From assembly GCF_000473145.1 (NCBI RefSeq), contig NZ_KI421500.1, positions 1,488,225 to 1,552,224 of the forward strand: a stretch of 64,000 bases of DNA, written 5' to 3'. Origin of the DNA: Leisingera daeponensis DSM 23529. Its GTDB lineage: Bacteria > Pseudomonadota > Alphaproteobacteria > Rhodobacterales > Rhodobacteraceae. The notes beneath the pieces are model-generated. The model searched no databases and was not told the DNA's origin. It saw only the letters and a list, made by a program, of their open reading frames with translations. Below are positions 1 through 7,679 of this stretch, in pieces. Made by a program: the position numbers and the translations under genes. How positions within the stretch are numbered: position 1 is the stretch's first letter; the number at the start of each line of letters is the position of its first letter.

Positions 1-1
1 G

Positions 2-712
2 GGCCAGCCGGTGCCGGACGGGCTCACCGATCATCTGGGCCAGCCCGCGGGCCGCCGGTTCAGCGTTTACCGCAACAACGTCGCTGTCTCGCTGACCGAA
101 GCGATGCACAGCGCCTTTCCGGTGATTGCCAAGCTTCTGGGCAAGCAGAACATGGACGGGCTGGCCGGCATCTACCTGCGCCAGCACCCGCCGTCCTCGC
201 CGCTGATGATGTTCTACGGCGAGCATTTCCCGGCCTTCCTGGAAGGCATGGAGCAGCTCAGGCATCTGGGTTACCTCGGCGACGTGGCCCGGCTGGAGCT
301 GGCATTGCGCCGCGCCTACCATGCCGCCGATGCCGCCGCGATCGCGCCGGAAACGCTTGGCGCGCTGCCGCCGGATGCGCTGCTGGACACCCGGCTGGAA
401 CTGGCACCGGCGGCGCAAGTGCTCCGCTCGCCCTGGCCCATTCACGCCATCTGGCGCTTCAACACCGAAGACGGCGCGCCCAAGCCCGCGGCACAGGCCG
501 AGGACGTTCTGATCACACGCCCCGAATTTGACCCCATTCCCCAGCTTCTGCCGCCCTCCGGCGCGGTCTGGGTCCGCGCCCTGATGGCGGGCGCAACCAT
601 CGGCGCGGCGATGGAACAGGCCGCCGCCGAATATGACGCATTCGACCTGAGCGCCCCCCTGGCCCTGCTGCTGCAGGGCGGTGCGGTCACAGGACTGAAC
701 AGCAAAGGGTAA
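2..712 (+). CDS. HvfC/BufC (DUF2063) family protein, 5' end cut by window edge
   Basis: The frame is open to the left edge. The codons before a GTG at 11 read GQPVPDGL, a typical interior stretch of this family, so the real start is outside the window. The N-terminal part carries the family core RFSVYRNNVAVSL followed by an EAMHSAFPVIAKLLG helix; the C-terminal half is a less conserved alpha/beta region. BufC proteins partner the MNIO enzyme BufB, which makes oxazolone/thioamide groups on cysteines of a small BufA peptide (copper-binding bufferins and relatives). BufC is thought to present the peptide. The downstream DoxX gene, 4 nt away, fits the usual bufA-bufB-bufC-doxX order. BufA and BufB would lie to the left. 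Confidence 0.85.
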   Translation, partial: GQPVPDGLTDHLGQPAGRRFSVYRNNVAVSLTEAMHSAFPVIAKLLGKQNMDGLAGIYLRQHPPSSPLMMFYGEHFPAFLEGMEQLRHLGYLGDVARLELALRRAYHAADAAAIAPETLGALPPDALLDTRLELAPAAQVLRSPWPIHAIWRFNTEDGAPKPAAQAEDVLITRPEFDPIPQLLPPSGAVWVRALMAGATIGAAMEQAAAEYDAFDLSAPLALLLQGGAVTGLNSKG

Positions 713-716
713 GACC

Positions 717-1280
717 ATGCACGCACTTGTCTCCATTCACGACGCCGTTTTCCGCCAGGTTGAAAGGGCCGGCGACTGGCTGCTGCCGCTGGCGGCGCGC
801 TTTGTCTTTGCCTCAACGCTGCTGCTCTATTTCTGGAATTCCGGCCTGACCAAGCTGGGCGACGGCCTCTTCGGCCTGTTCAGCCCCTCGATCGGCGCCT
901 ACAGCCAGATCTTTCCGAAGCAGCTGGAGGCGGCAGGCTATGACGTGGACCAGCTGGGTGTCTTTCACTGGGCCGTGGCCCTGGCAGGCACCTACGCCGA
1001 GTTCATCCTGCCTCTGCTGATCGTGATCGGGCTTCTGACCCGGCTGGCCTCGCTGGGCATGATCGGCTTTGTGGCCGTGCAGTCGCTGACCGACATCTAT
1101 GGCCACGGTGCCACCGATGACAAAACCCTTGGCGCGCTGTTTGACCGCTTCCCCGATGCGGTAATCCTCGATCAGCGGCTGTTCTGGATCTTTCTGCTGT
1201 CCGTCCTGGTGGTCAAGGGCGCGGGCGCCCTGTCCGTGGACAGACTGCTGCGGCACCGGATGCAACCCGCCATTGCCTGA
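717..1280 (+). CDS. DoxX family integral membrane protein
   Basis: A 187-residue protein with about four hydrophobic segments (roughly residues 25-45, 80-105, 110-125 and 145-165), the layout of DoxX/DoxD-like proteins. The segment VFASTLLLYFWNSGLTKL early in the protein is the usual DoxX first helix. It starts 4 nt after the upstream BufC-like stop codon, so the two are co-transcribed. In BUF operons a DoxX protein commonly follows BufC; its role is unclear, with redox or export support in the inner membrane suggested. A strong hairpin follows the gene. Confidence 0.85.
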   Translation: MHALVSIHDAVFRQVERAGDWLLPLAARFVFASTLLLYFWNSGLTKLGDGLFGLFSPSIGAYSQIFPKQLEAAGYDVDQLGVFHWAVALAGTYAEFILPLLIVIGLLTRLASLGMIGFVAVQSLTDIYGHGATDDKTLGALFDRFPDAVILDQRLFWIFLLSVLVVKGAGALSVDRLLRHRMQPAIA

Positions 1281-1298
1281 CGCTCTGGCTTGGAACCA

Positions 1299-1335
1299 AA
1301 AAAAGGCGCCTTGCCCCCGGCAACGGCGCCTTTTT
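1299..1335 (+). terminator. Rho-independent terminator, probably bidirectional
   Basis: The arms AAAAAGGCGCC and GGCGCCTTTTT are perfectly complementary around a 14-nt loop, with T's after the stem on + and on - as well. It lies between the convergent doxX (+) and the membrane protein at 1355-1723 (-), so it can end both transcripts. Confidence 0.85.
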
Positions 1336-1354
1336 CATGATCTGGTCCCTTCGG

Positions 1355-1723
1355 TCAGAAATGCGCCCTGGGCTCATCCGGCCGGCCCGCGGCCAGCGCC
1401 ATCAGCCCGGCAGTGGCGGCAAAGCTGATCGGGAAAATGGTGAAGACATTGAAGCCGAAGCCCGCGTGCATGGCGGCCGCCGACGCCAGCAGCAGCACGC
1501 CGCCCCACAGCGCCCGCGCCCGCGCCATCGCACCGCCGGCAATTGCCAGCAGCGGCGACAGCACCGCCAGCAGGCGCAGTTGTTGCACGTTGCCGACCTG
1601 CTCCGCCAGCCCTTCGATCTCGCCGAAATGCTCGACCGCAGCCGTGTAGCCATAGCCGAAGAAACCCACAATCATACCGAAAATCCCGGCGGTAATCCCC
1701 AGAACCAGGGCTGCGTTGCGCAT
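1355..1723 (-). CDS. small inner-membrane protein of unknown function
   Basis: This 122-residue protein is almost wholly hydrophobic, with four predicted membrane helices (about 5-25, 50-65, 70-90 and 95-112) and a short charged C-terminus (RPDEPRAHF). The ATG at 1723 is preferred over a TTG two codons upstream because a CGGGAGA ribosome site stands about 7 nt before it. I do not recognise a named family; it resembles small DUF4064-like membrane proteins only in layout. It lies downstream of the ArsC-like gene on the same strand and probably shares its transcript. Confidence 0.65.
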   Translation of the reverse strand: MRNAALVLGITAGIFGMIVGFFGYGYTAAVEHFGEIEGLAEQVGNVQQLRLLAVLSPLLAIAGGAMARARALWGGVLLLASAAAMHAGFGFNVFTIFPISFAATAGLMALAAGRPDEPRAHF

Positions 1724-1765
1724 CGTCAATCTCCCGAAAACTGCCGCACCGACATAATCAGCCGG

Positions 1766-2083
1766 TCACGCGGCACCAAGGGCGGCCCGCACGTTCTGAT
1801 CCCAACCCAGGAATAATTCCCCGTTACGCTCGATCAGCGGCCGCTTCATCAGCGCCGGATGCGCCCGCAGCAGATCCAGCGGCTCACCGGCGCGCTCTTC
1901 TTCGCTCAGGCCGCGCCAGGTGGTTGACCGCGTGTTGACCAGCTTGGCCCCGAACGCCGCATAAGCCGCCTCCAGCAGACCGTCCGGCATCCCGTCTGCC
2001 CGGATATCGGAAAAAGTGGAATCAGGCAGTTGTTTCAACGCTTTGCGGCACGTATCGCAGGTCTTCAACCCGTAGATTTTCAT
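1766..2083 (-). CDS. ArsC/Spx-family thioredoxin-fold protein
   Basis: The protein is 105 residues and starts MKIYGLKTCDTCRKALKQL, the classic N-terminus of the ArsC-like (Spx/MgsR/YffB) family, with a CxxC pair at about residues 9-12. The downstream segment LRAHPALMKRPLIER is the conserved helix and RP motif of this family. It is closer to the YffB type of small reductase-like protein than to a true arsenate reductase, and no ars genes are nearby. The start at 2083 has an AGGGGG site just upstream; an in-frame upstream start would add eleven unlikely residues. Function is probably reductase or regulatory; substrate unknown. Confidence 0.85.
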   Translation of the reverse strand: MKIYGLKTCDTCRKALKQLPDSTFSDIRADGMPDGLLEAAYAAFGAKLVNTRSTTWRGLSEEERAGEPLDLLRAHPALMKRPLIERNGELFLGWDQNVRAALGAA

Positions 2084-2181
2084 GCATCCCCCTATGTCCC
2101 GCCAAGCCGCGAGCACAATTTATGGTAGAATTCACCGGTTTTTCTTGATTTTTGCCCGGCCCGTGTAAAACTCCAAGTTGT

Positions 2182-2220
2182 CCGGCTTCCCCTGCGGAAT
2201 TTTGGCAGGGTGCAGGCCGG
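2182..2220 (+). promoter_or_regulatory. nested stem-loop in the cold-shock gene leader
   Basis: Two nested stems, CCGGC/GCCGG outside and CCCTGC/GCAGGG inside, can form about 50 nt before the cold-shock ATG. The intergenic stretch of 189 nt is long and A+T-richer upstream, as expected for a promoter plus a long leader. Leaders of cspA-type genes act as RNA thermosensors in enterobacteria; that this one does so is inference. Confidence 0.4.
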
Positions 2221-2272
2221 ATGCCCTGGGCAGCCCCCATGGCAGAGTGCAAAGTAGAAGGAGACACGGGAA

Positions 2273-2479
2273 ATGCCAAGCGGCACCGTGAAGTGGTTCA
2301 ACACCACCAAGGGGTACGGGTTTATTGAACCCGATGAAGGCGGCAAGGATGTGTTTGTGCACATTTCAGCGGTGGAGCGGTCGGGCATGACCGGCCTCGC
2401 TGACAATATGAAAATCGGCTACGAGCTGTCCGAAGGCCGCGACGGCCGGAAAATGGCGGCTGAGCTTAAGGCGCTTTGA
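2273..2479 (+). CDS. cold-shock domain protein (CspA family)
   Basis: A 68-residue single cold-shock domain with both RNA-binding motifs: KGYGFI (RNP1, about residues 13-18) and VFVHIS (RNP2, about 29-34). Length equals that of typical alphaproteobacterial Csp proteins. Such proteins bind single-stranded nucleic acid, melt RNA secondary structure and act as chaperones or antiterminators. A strong site (GAAGGAGA) stands before the ATG. The long, structured leader suggests post-transcriptional control. Confidence 0.95.
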   Translation: MPSGTVKWFNTTKGYGFIEPDEGGKDVFVHISAVERSGMTGLADNMKIGYELSEGRDGRKMAAELKAL

Positions 2480-2495
2480 TCAACTGAGTATGCAC

Positions 2496-2520
2496 TGCGC
2501 CCGGACTTGGGCTGGGCGCA
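2496..2520 (+). terminator. hairpin after the cold-shock gene
   Basis: TGCGCCC and GGGCGCA can pair around an 11-nt loop just after the cold-shock stop and before the end of the convergent folA. There is no T-tract, so termination is uncertain. Confidence 0.35.
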
Positions 2521-2551
2521 GGCACTGACGGGCCGGGGGGTCTTGCCCCTG

Positions 2552-3031
2552 TCACCGCCGCCGCAGATATTCAACCATCACGCAGGCCGGATCGCTGTCC
2601 CGCAGGACCGTTTCCCCGGCCTTGACCCAATTGTCCGGATCGAACTCCGGGAAATAGGCGTCAGCATCAGGAATGGTCAGGTCCACCTCGGTGATCAGCA
2701 GCCGGTCCGCCATGCCCAGCATACCGCGGTAGATCCCTTCTCCGCCGATGCCATAAACGCGCCTGTACCCTTGCGCATGGGCCTCCGCCACCGCCGCCCC
2801 GATTGACGGCAGCACGATGTCTGCCGCCGCGGGGTTCGACGATACCACCAGATTCAACCGGTTCTTCAGCGGCTTCACCGGCAAGCTGTCCCAGGTATTG
2901 CGGCCCATGATGATGGCGCCGCCCAGGGTCTCGCGCTGGAACGCCTTCAGATCCTCCGGCGCGAACCAGGGGATATCATTGTCCTTGCCAATGGCCCCGT
3001 TGCGCGCCCGCGCAGCGATCAGGGTGATCAT
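2552..3031 (-). CDS. folA: dihydrofolate reductase
   Basis: This 159-residue protein has the DHFR signature: MITLIAARARNGAIG at the start, the IPWFAPEDLKAF active-site helix with the conserved acidic residue, IIMGRNTWDSLP and the NADPH-binding YGIGGEGIY. It reduces dihydrofolate to tetrahydrofolate using NADPH. The gene lies 18 nt downstream of thyA on the same strand, so the enzyme that oxidises methylene-THF to DHF and the one that regenerates THF are co-expressed. Size and motifs are normal for the family. Confidence 0.97.
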   Translation of the reverse strand: MITLIAARARNGAIGKDNDIPWFAPEDLKAFQRETLGGAIIMGRNTWDSLPVKPLKNRLNLVVSSNPAAADIVLPSIGAAVAEAHAQGYRRVYGIGGEGIYRGMLGMADRLLITEVDLTIPDADAYFPEFDPDNWVKAGETVLRDSDPACVMVEYLRRR

Positions 3032-3049
3032 GGGTATCTTCCTTTGAGA

Positions 3050-3883
3050 TCAGACCGCCACCGGCGCCTTGATCGCCGGATCGGGGTCATAGTTCAGGAT
3101 CTCGAAATCCTCGTATTTGAAATCGAAGATCGAGCTGACCTGCCGCTTGATCCGCAGTTGCGGCAGCGGCTTGGGGCTGCGGGACAGCTGCAGCTTCACC
3201 TGCTCCACATGGTTGGAATAAATATGCGCATCGCCCATCGTATGGACGAAATCCCCCGCCTCATAGCCGGTCACATGCGCCAGCATCGCCAGCAGAAGCG
3301 CATAGGAGGCGATGTTGAACGGCACGCCCAGGAACATGTCGGCAGACCGCTGGTATAGCTGCAAATGCATCTTGCCGCCCGCGACCCGCACCTGCCACAG
3401 CGTGTGGCACGGCGGCAGCGCCATGTCCGGCACGTCGGCCGGATTCCAGGCCGAAACGATCAGGCGGCGGCTGTCAGGGCTCTTGCGGATCATCTCTACC
3501 AGATCCGCGATCTGATCGACACTCCCGGCGCGGTAGAGCGGCTCATCCCCGGTGGTGCCTTCGGCCAGCTCCAGCTTGGGAAAGCGGCGCCACTGGTGGC
3601 CGTAAACCGGGCCCAGATCGCCGTTCTCATCCGCCCATTCGTCCCAGATCGAAACGCCGTTTTCCTTCAGGTAACGGATGTTGGTGTCGCCCGACAGGAA
3701 CCACAACAGCTCATGGATGATAGAGCGCAGATGCAGCTTCTTGGTGGTGACCAGCGGAAACCCGTCGGCCAGGCTGTAGCGCGCCTGCATCCCGAAACAG
3801 CTCAGCGTGCCGGTGCCGGTGCGGTCATCCGATGGCACGCCATTGTCCAGAATATGGCGCAGCTGATCCAGATACTGCTGCAT
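3050..3883 (-). CDS. thyA: thymidylate synthase
   Basis: The 277-residue protein converts dUMP and methylene-THF to dTMP and DHF. The catalytic cysteine is Cys159 in LPPCHTLWQ; the phosphate-binding DRTGTGT is at about 20-26 and YGHQWRRF at about 94-101. Compared with the E. coli enzyme there is a short insertion (about residues 102-120) before the catalytic domain, which is usual in many non-enteric ThyA proteins. It is the first gene of a thyA-folA operon. Confidence 0.97.
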   Translation of the reverse strand: MQQYLDQLRHILDNGVPSDDRTGTGTLSCFGMQARYSLADGFPLVTTKKLHLRSIIHELLWFLSGDTNIRYLKENGVSIWDEWADENGDLGPVYGHQWRRFPKLELAEGTTGDEPLYRAGSVDQIADLVEMIRKSPDSRRLIVSAWNPADVPDMALPPCHTLWQVRVAGGKMHLQLYQRSADMFLGVPFNIASYALLLAMLAHVTGYEAGDFVHTMGDAHIYSNHVEQVKLQLSRSPKPLPQLRIKRQVSSIFDFKYEDFEILNYDPDPAIKAPVAV

Positions 3884-4129
3884 GGAGCCCCCCTGGCTTT
3901 GCCCTGAATATCACGCCCCGGAATACCCCCTGCACAGCCAGCCGCCAAGGGAAAAAACCGTCTGGAGGCGCGTCCGCCCCACAACATATACGCCTCACCA
4001 CCGGGCCAAAGCCTACATACGGGTAGCGCATCCGCCACGGTTGCGCTGGAATCGGCACTGTTCAATTGACTTTGCCGCGGCCGCGCCCGATGGTGGCGCA
4101 AAACGATAAAGATATTGAGGTAGAGGCAG

Positions 4130-5035
4130 ATGAGGCGCTTTTGGCTAGGGATCGCGGCGGCGGCCGCGCTGTCGGCGTGCGGCGGGGGCAACCCGTTTAC
4201 CACCGGGACAGGAGATCCGGATGACGTCACCGGCACGATCCCGGAAGCTATTGCAAACGATCTCGACAGCGTCAGCTACAATCCCGCCAGCCAAACCCTG
4301 ACCGTGACCGGCGTCAGCTTGGACGAAACGCCCTTCTCCGCCACCTACGTGCGCAAGCCATCACTGGACCGCGACGGGTACGAGGCCTACACCGTTCAGG
4401 ATTCTTCGCTCGACCGCCACTCCACCGCTTATGCGCGAGAGATCGAAGGCGGATATGCCGTTATTGTCGCGACGGGCGGTCAGTTCGGCTACTATTTCGC
4501 CGGCGCCAACTACGGCCGCGGCGGCGCCTACTCCGCCCCCGTCACAGATCAGCCGTCCGGCGGACTCGTCAGCTACGCAGGGTCCTACATCGGTCTCTTG
4601 AATGTTGCCGGCAGCGGCGAAGACCTGCTGCCCGTGACGCCCGGCACACCAACCGACGTGCTGCCGACGCAAGCCGCCGAAATCACTGGCGACGTGCTGA
4701 TCAACGCAGACTTTACCGACAATGCCGTCAATGGCCTGATCTACAACCGCGCCGTCAGGGATGACGGCTCGGTGTCCCCGACAAATCTGGAACTGGCGCC
4801 GACTGCCATTGCTTCGGACGGGACGTTCTCGGGCTTGACAACGATCAATCAGCAATCTGTCGGCGAGTATGGCGGTGTGTTCTCCGGTACGAATGCCGCT
4901 TCGGTCGCCGGCGGTGTCCACGCCACCGGCCATATAACCGAATACGGCCCGGAAATTGAGGAATACGGCGTCTTTGTGCTTGGCCAATGCGGGGGCGCCA
5001 ACAGCGACCCGCTTTGCGACCAGCCGACGCCTTAA
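4130..5035 (+). CDS. predicted surface-exposed lipoprotein (TbpB-like barrel; Slam substrate)
   Basis: The protein has a lipoprotein signal peptide ending in the lipobox LSACGGG, so it is acylated at about Cys17, followed by a glycine/threonine-rich linker. The body is rich in short beta segments; repeats of the type GVFSGTNAASVAGGVHATG near the C-terminus resemble the beta-barrel lobes of transferrin-binding protein B-like lipoproteins. The gene lies 3 nt before a Slam-type exporter gene, the standard partner arrangement for surface lipoproteins. No metal ligand can be assigned. A GAGGTAGAGG site precedes the ATG. Confidence 0.75.
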   Translation: MRRFWLGIAAAAALSACGGGNPFTTGTGDPDDVTGTIPEAIANDLDSVSYNPASQTLTVTGVSLDETPFSATYVRKPSLDRDGYEAYTVQDSSLDRHSTAYAREIEGGYAVIVATGGQFGYYFAGANYGRGGAYSAPVTDQPSGGLVSYAGSYIGLLNVAGSGEDLLPVTPGTPTDVLPTQAAEITGDVLINADFTDNAVNGLIYNRAVRDDGSVSPTNLELAPTAIASDGTFSGLTTINQQSVGEYGGVFSGTNAASVAGGVHATGHITEYGPEIEEYGVFVLGQCGGANSDPLCDQPTP

Positions 5036-5038
5036 ATC

Positions 5039-6475
5039 ATGCGGAAGGCAGCCGCCGCCGCGCTGCTGGGACTGGGGCTGTGGTCTGCACAGCCTCAGGC
5101 GCAGGAAACCGGACGGCAACAGGCTCACCTGTCGCTCCAGCAGGGGCACATTCTGGCGGCGCACGCCTTGAATACCGGCAACCCGCAGCTGGCGCTGCGG
5201 GTGTCGGAGGCGCTGCTGCAGGCCGACGGCAAGAACCACCTGGCCTGGCACCTTCAGGCCGCCGCCTATGCGCAGGCCGGGCAGCCCGCCAAGGGCCGCA
5301 AATCCGCCGCCCGCGCCTTCCGCTTTGCCCCCGACGACGCCACCAAGTACCAGATGGCCCAGCTCGCCTCCCGCCTGGCGTTCCAGGGCGGCAGCCCGCT
5401 GCTGTCGCAGTACTGGCTGCGCCGCACGGCCGTCTACGCCCCCGACAGCAAAGCCGAAGAGCTGATCGCCAAGGACTATCAGGCGCTGCGCCGCATCAGC
5501 CCCTGGTCCTTCCGGCTGAGCGGCGGGCTGAAGCCGTCGAACAATGTGAACAACGGCTCCGATGCCGCGACGCAGGAAATCGACGGGCTGTCGTCGCATG
5601 AAAACCGGTTCGGGCCGCGGGCGATTGCCCTGTCCGGACTCATTGGAACCCTTGATGCCGGCATCACCCGCCGCCTGCGCCAGAGCGGCACCAGCCTGAC
5701 CACGCTCAGCGGGCGCCTCTATGTGCAGCGCGTGGCCCTGTCCTCCAGCGCCAAGGCAGAGGCGGCAGATCTCGCCGCCAGAACCGGGACCACCGCACCG
5801 CGGAACTCAGAATTCGGATCGACCTATGGCGAAATCACCCTCAGCCACGCCTTCACCGCCGGCCCTGCGGAGAAGGGCGGCAGCGCCCGGGCCGACCTGA
5901 CCGCCGCCACCTCCTGGTACGGCGGGCAGCGCAACTACAACCTTGCGAAACTGTCTGCCGCCCGAAGCTGGGCCCTCTCGCCGCGCAGCCGCCTCACCCT
6001 CAACGGCAGCGCCGAACACCGCCTGGACCCGCGTTTTGCCAGCCTGGAAGCCGATGTCTTCGGCCTCGGGGCGTCGCTCTCGCGCAAGCTTGAAAACGGC
6101 GACAGCCTCAGCTTCACGCTTGGCCTGCGCGACACCCAGGCAAACAGCGTGAATTCAAGCGGCCAAACCGCCACCGTGCACGTCGGCTATGCCTTCGGGC
6201 AGCTGGTCGGCCCGGCCAGGATCAGCACCGGCCTGATTTTGGGAACCGCCGATTACCCGGACCACACCTTCTTTGACGGCAGCGTCTGGCAGCCCATCCC
6301 CGGCGGCCGCCAGGACCACTCGGTTTACGCCGACCTGAACCTGTTCTTTGAAGACTACGACTATGCGGGCTTTGCGCCAATGCTGCGGGTCCGGGCCGGC
6401 AAGCGCAGTTCCAACCACAGCCGCTTCGACAGCTCGGAATTCTCCGTCTCGCTGGGGATCGAGTCAAAATTCTAA
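5039..6475 (+). CDS. Slam-type surface lipoprotein assembly modifier (DUF560)
   Basis: A 478-residue outer-membrane protein. It has a signal peptide (about 1-21), a TPR-like helical domain (about 30-155; for example NPQLALRVSEALLQADGKN and QPAKGRKSAARAF), then a C-terminal beta-barrel of about 300 residues that opens with FRLSGGLKPSNNVNNGS, a hallmark of Slam/DUF560 proteins, and ends in an aromatic residue (GIESKF). Slam proteins move lipoproteins across the outer membrane in Neisseria and relatives. The gene follows its likely substrate by 3 nt. Distance from neisserial Slams is expected to be large. Confidence 0.82.
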   Translation: MRKAAAAALLGLGLWSAQPQAQETGRQQAHLSLQQGHILAAHALNTGNPQLALRVSEALLQADGKNHLAWHLQAAAYAQAGQPAKGRKSAARAFRFAPDDATKYQMAQLASRLAFQGGSPLLSQYWLRRTAVYAPDSKAEELIAKDYQALRRISPWSFRLSGGLKPSNNVNNGSDAATQEIDGLSSHENRFGPRAIALSGLIGTLDAGITRRLRQSGTSLTTLSGRLYVQRVALSSSAKAEAADLAARTGTTAPRNSEFGSTYGEITLSHAFTAGPAEKGGSARADLTAATSWYGGQRNYNLAKLSAARSWALSPRSRLTLNGSAEHRLDPRFASLEADVFGLGASLSRKLENGDSLSFTLGLRDTQANSVNSSGQTATVHVGYAFGQLVGPARISTGLILGTADYPDHTFFDGSVWQPIPGGRQDHSVYADLNLFFEDYDYAGFAPMLRVRAGKRSSNHSRFDSSEFSVSLGIESKF

Positions 6476-6550
6476 GACCGCCCGGCGCTTTTGCTGGCCT
6501 TCCCGCGCCGCGCCGCTAAAGTCCCTGACAGCGATAACAGGAGACCCCCC

Positions 6551-6979
6551 ATGCCCCTCAAATATCTGCACACGATGGTCCGGGTGAAGGATCTGGAGAA
6601 ATCCATGGCCTTCTACGAGCTGCTGGGCCTCAAGGAGACCCGGCGCTGGGAAAACGAGCAGGGCCGTTTCACCCTGATCTTCATGGCGCCGCCGGGCCAG
6701 GAGGAAACCCCGCTGGAGCTGACCTACAACTGGGACGGCGACGACGCGCTGCCCGATGACAGCCGCCATTTCGGCCATCTTGCCTATGGGGTGGACGATA
6801 TCTATGCCACCTGCCAGCACCTGATGGACAATGGCGTCACCATCAACCGGCCGCCGCGCGACGGGCATATGGCCTTCGTGCGTTCGCCCGACAACGTCTC
6901 CATCGAACTGCTCCAGAACGGCGAGTCGCTGGCCCCGGCAGAACCTTGGGCCAGCATGGAAAACACCGGCCACTGGTAG
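6551..6979 (+). CDS. gloA: lactoylglutathione lyase (glyoxalase I)
   Basis: A 142-residue VOC-fold enzyme that converts the methylglyoxal-glutathione hemithioacetal to S-lactoylglutathione. The four expected metal ligands are visible: His7 (YLHTMVRV), Glu56 (PLELTYNW), His76 (HFGHLAYGV) and Glu119 (VSIELLQ), spaced as in the E. coli Ni-type enzyme. The start at 6551 has an AGGAGA site about 6 nt upstream; longer in-frame starts add unrelated residues. It appears to be a single gene. Confidence 0.96.
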   Translation: MPLKYLHTMVRVKDLEKSMAFYELLGLKETRRWENEQGRFTLIFMAPPGQEETPLELTYNWDGDDALPDDSRHFGHLAYGVDDIYATCQHLMDNGVTINRPPRDGHMAFVRSPDNVSIELLQNGESLAPAEPWASMENTGHW

Positions 6980-7014
6980 GCGCCGGCGGCCGCGGGGCCC
7001 GGTGCGGACCGGCT

Positions 7015-7054
7015 TAACAAAAACAAATCTGCCCTCCGGCTTGCACCGGAGGGC
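7015..7054 (-). terminator. terminator hairpin for the small genes on the minus strand
   Basis: The arms GCCCTCCGG and CCGGAGGGC pair around a 6-nt loop. Read on the minus strand the stem is followed by AGATTTGTTTTTGTT, a good T-rich tail, so it ends the 7538-7094 transcript. It may also stop gloA from the other side. Confidence 0.75.
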
Positions 7055-7093
7055 GATCGGGCGGCTTCGCGCGGCGCGCGTGTCTCCGCCCCC

Positions 7094-7285
7094 TCAGGCC
7101 CGGCGGGTCTGGGATCCGAACGTCAGCGTCACCTGCGAACGCTGCCCGGCGATAAAGGGGCTGCCGCCATCAGGACCGTCGTCGTCCTCTTTTTCTTCCT
7201 CATCAAGCAAGGCCGCCCGCATGTCGTCCAGATCGGCGCTGTGCAAAAAGCCCGCACCGCTCAGCGGATGGGGATACTGAAACAT
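7094..7285 (-). CDS. small acidic protein of unknown function
   Basis: A 63-residue ORF with an acidic core (LLDEEEKEDDDGPDGG) and a polar C-terminus; no signal peptide or membrane segment. It follows the YdcH-like gene by 13 nt, has a GGGAGG site before the ATG (a GTG one codon upstream is an alternative), and is followed by a good terminator. That makes it a plausible real gene, though I recognise no family. Confidence 0.6.
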   Translation of the reverse strand: MFQYPHPLSGAGFLHSADLDDMRAALLDEEEKEDDDGPDGGSPFIAGQRSQVTLTFGSQTRRA

Positions 7286-7298
7286 CACCGCGGCCTCC

Positions 7299-7538
7299 CT
7301 ATGCGGACTGCTGCTGCGTGAAGCCCGGAAGCCCGGTGCGGCGCAGCTGGCTCAGGCAGCGCATGATCTCGTCCTTGGTCCGCAGGCGCTGGCGCTTCAG
7401 CCCCTGCAGCATCATGCTGCACGGCGACGGGCGTTTCAGCTCCTTGGCGATTTTCGCCTTCAGCGACTGGTGCTTCAGGCGCAGCTTGGCCAGCCTCACC
7501 TGCAGCGAGAAAACCTTTACCCGTGGACTGTTCTTCAT
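7299..7538 (-). CDS. YdcH-like (DUF465) protein
   Basis: The 79-residue protein has a basic N-terminus and the DUF465 core HQSLKAKIAKELKRPSP, then LKRQRLRTKDEI, which form a helical hairpin or short coiled coil. The family is common in alphaproteobacteria and of unknown function. The ATG at 7538 sits 6-7 nt after a GGAGG site; a TTG one codon upstream is less likely. It is the first of two small genes transcribed away from the LysR gene. Confidence 0.8.
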   Translation of the reverse strand: MKNSPRVKVFSLQVRLAKLRLKHQSLKAKIAKELKRPSPCSMMLQGLKRQRLRTKDEIMRCLSQLRRTGLPGFTQQQSA

Positions 7539-7642
7539 CAATTGCCTCCTTTTTCAAGTACCGGCGGCACACCACCCCGCCGCCTGACCCAAAAGATGGG
7601 CTGCATTTGCTTTTTAAGAAGCCAATAGTATTGTGAATAAAG

Positions 7643-7657
7643 ATAGGTTTTACCTAT
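7643..7657. promoter_or_regulatory. ATAG-N7-CTAT palindrome (OxyR-type site)
   Basis: ATAGGTTTTACCTAT is a perfect inverted repeat 22 nt before the ATG of the LysR-type gene, in the divergent region shared with the ydcH-like gene. ATAG-N7-CTAT is the half-operator described for OxyR and also fits the T-N11-A rule for LysR proteins. Autoregulation by the adjacent regulator is the simplest reading. Confidence 0.65.
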
Positions 7658-7679
7658 TCAAAGAAATGGAGGGCCACAG

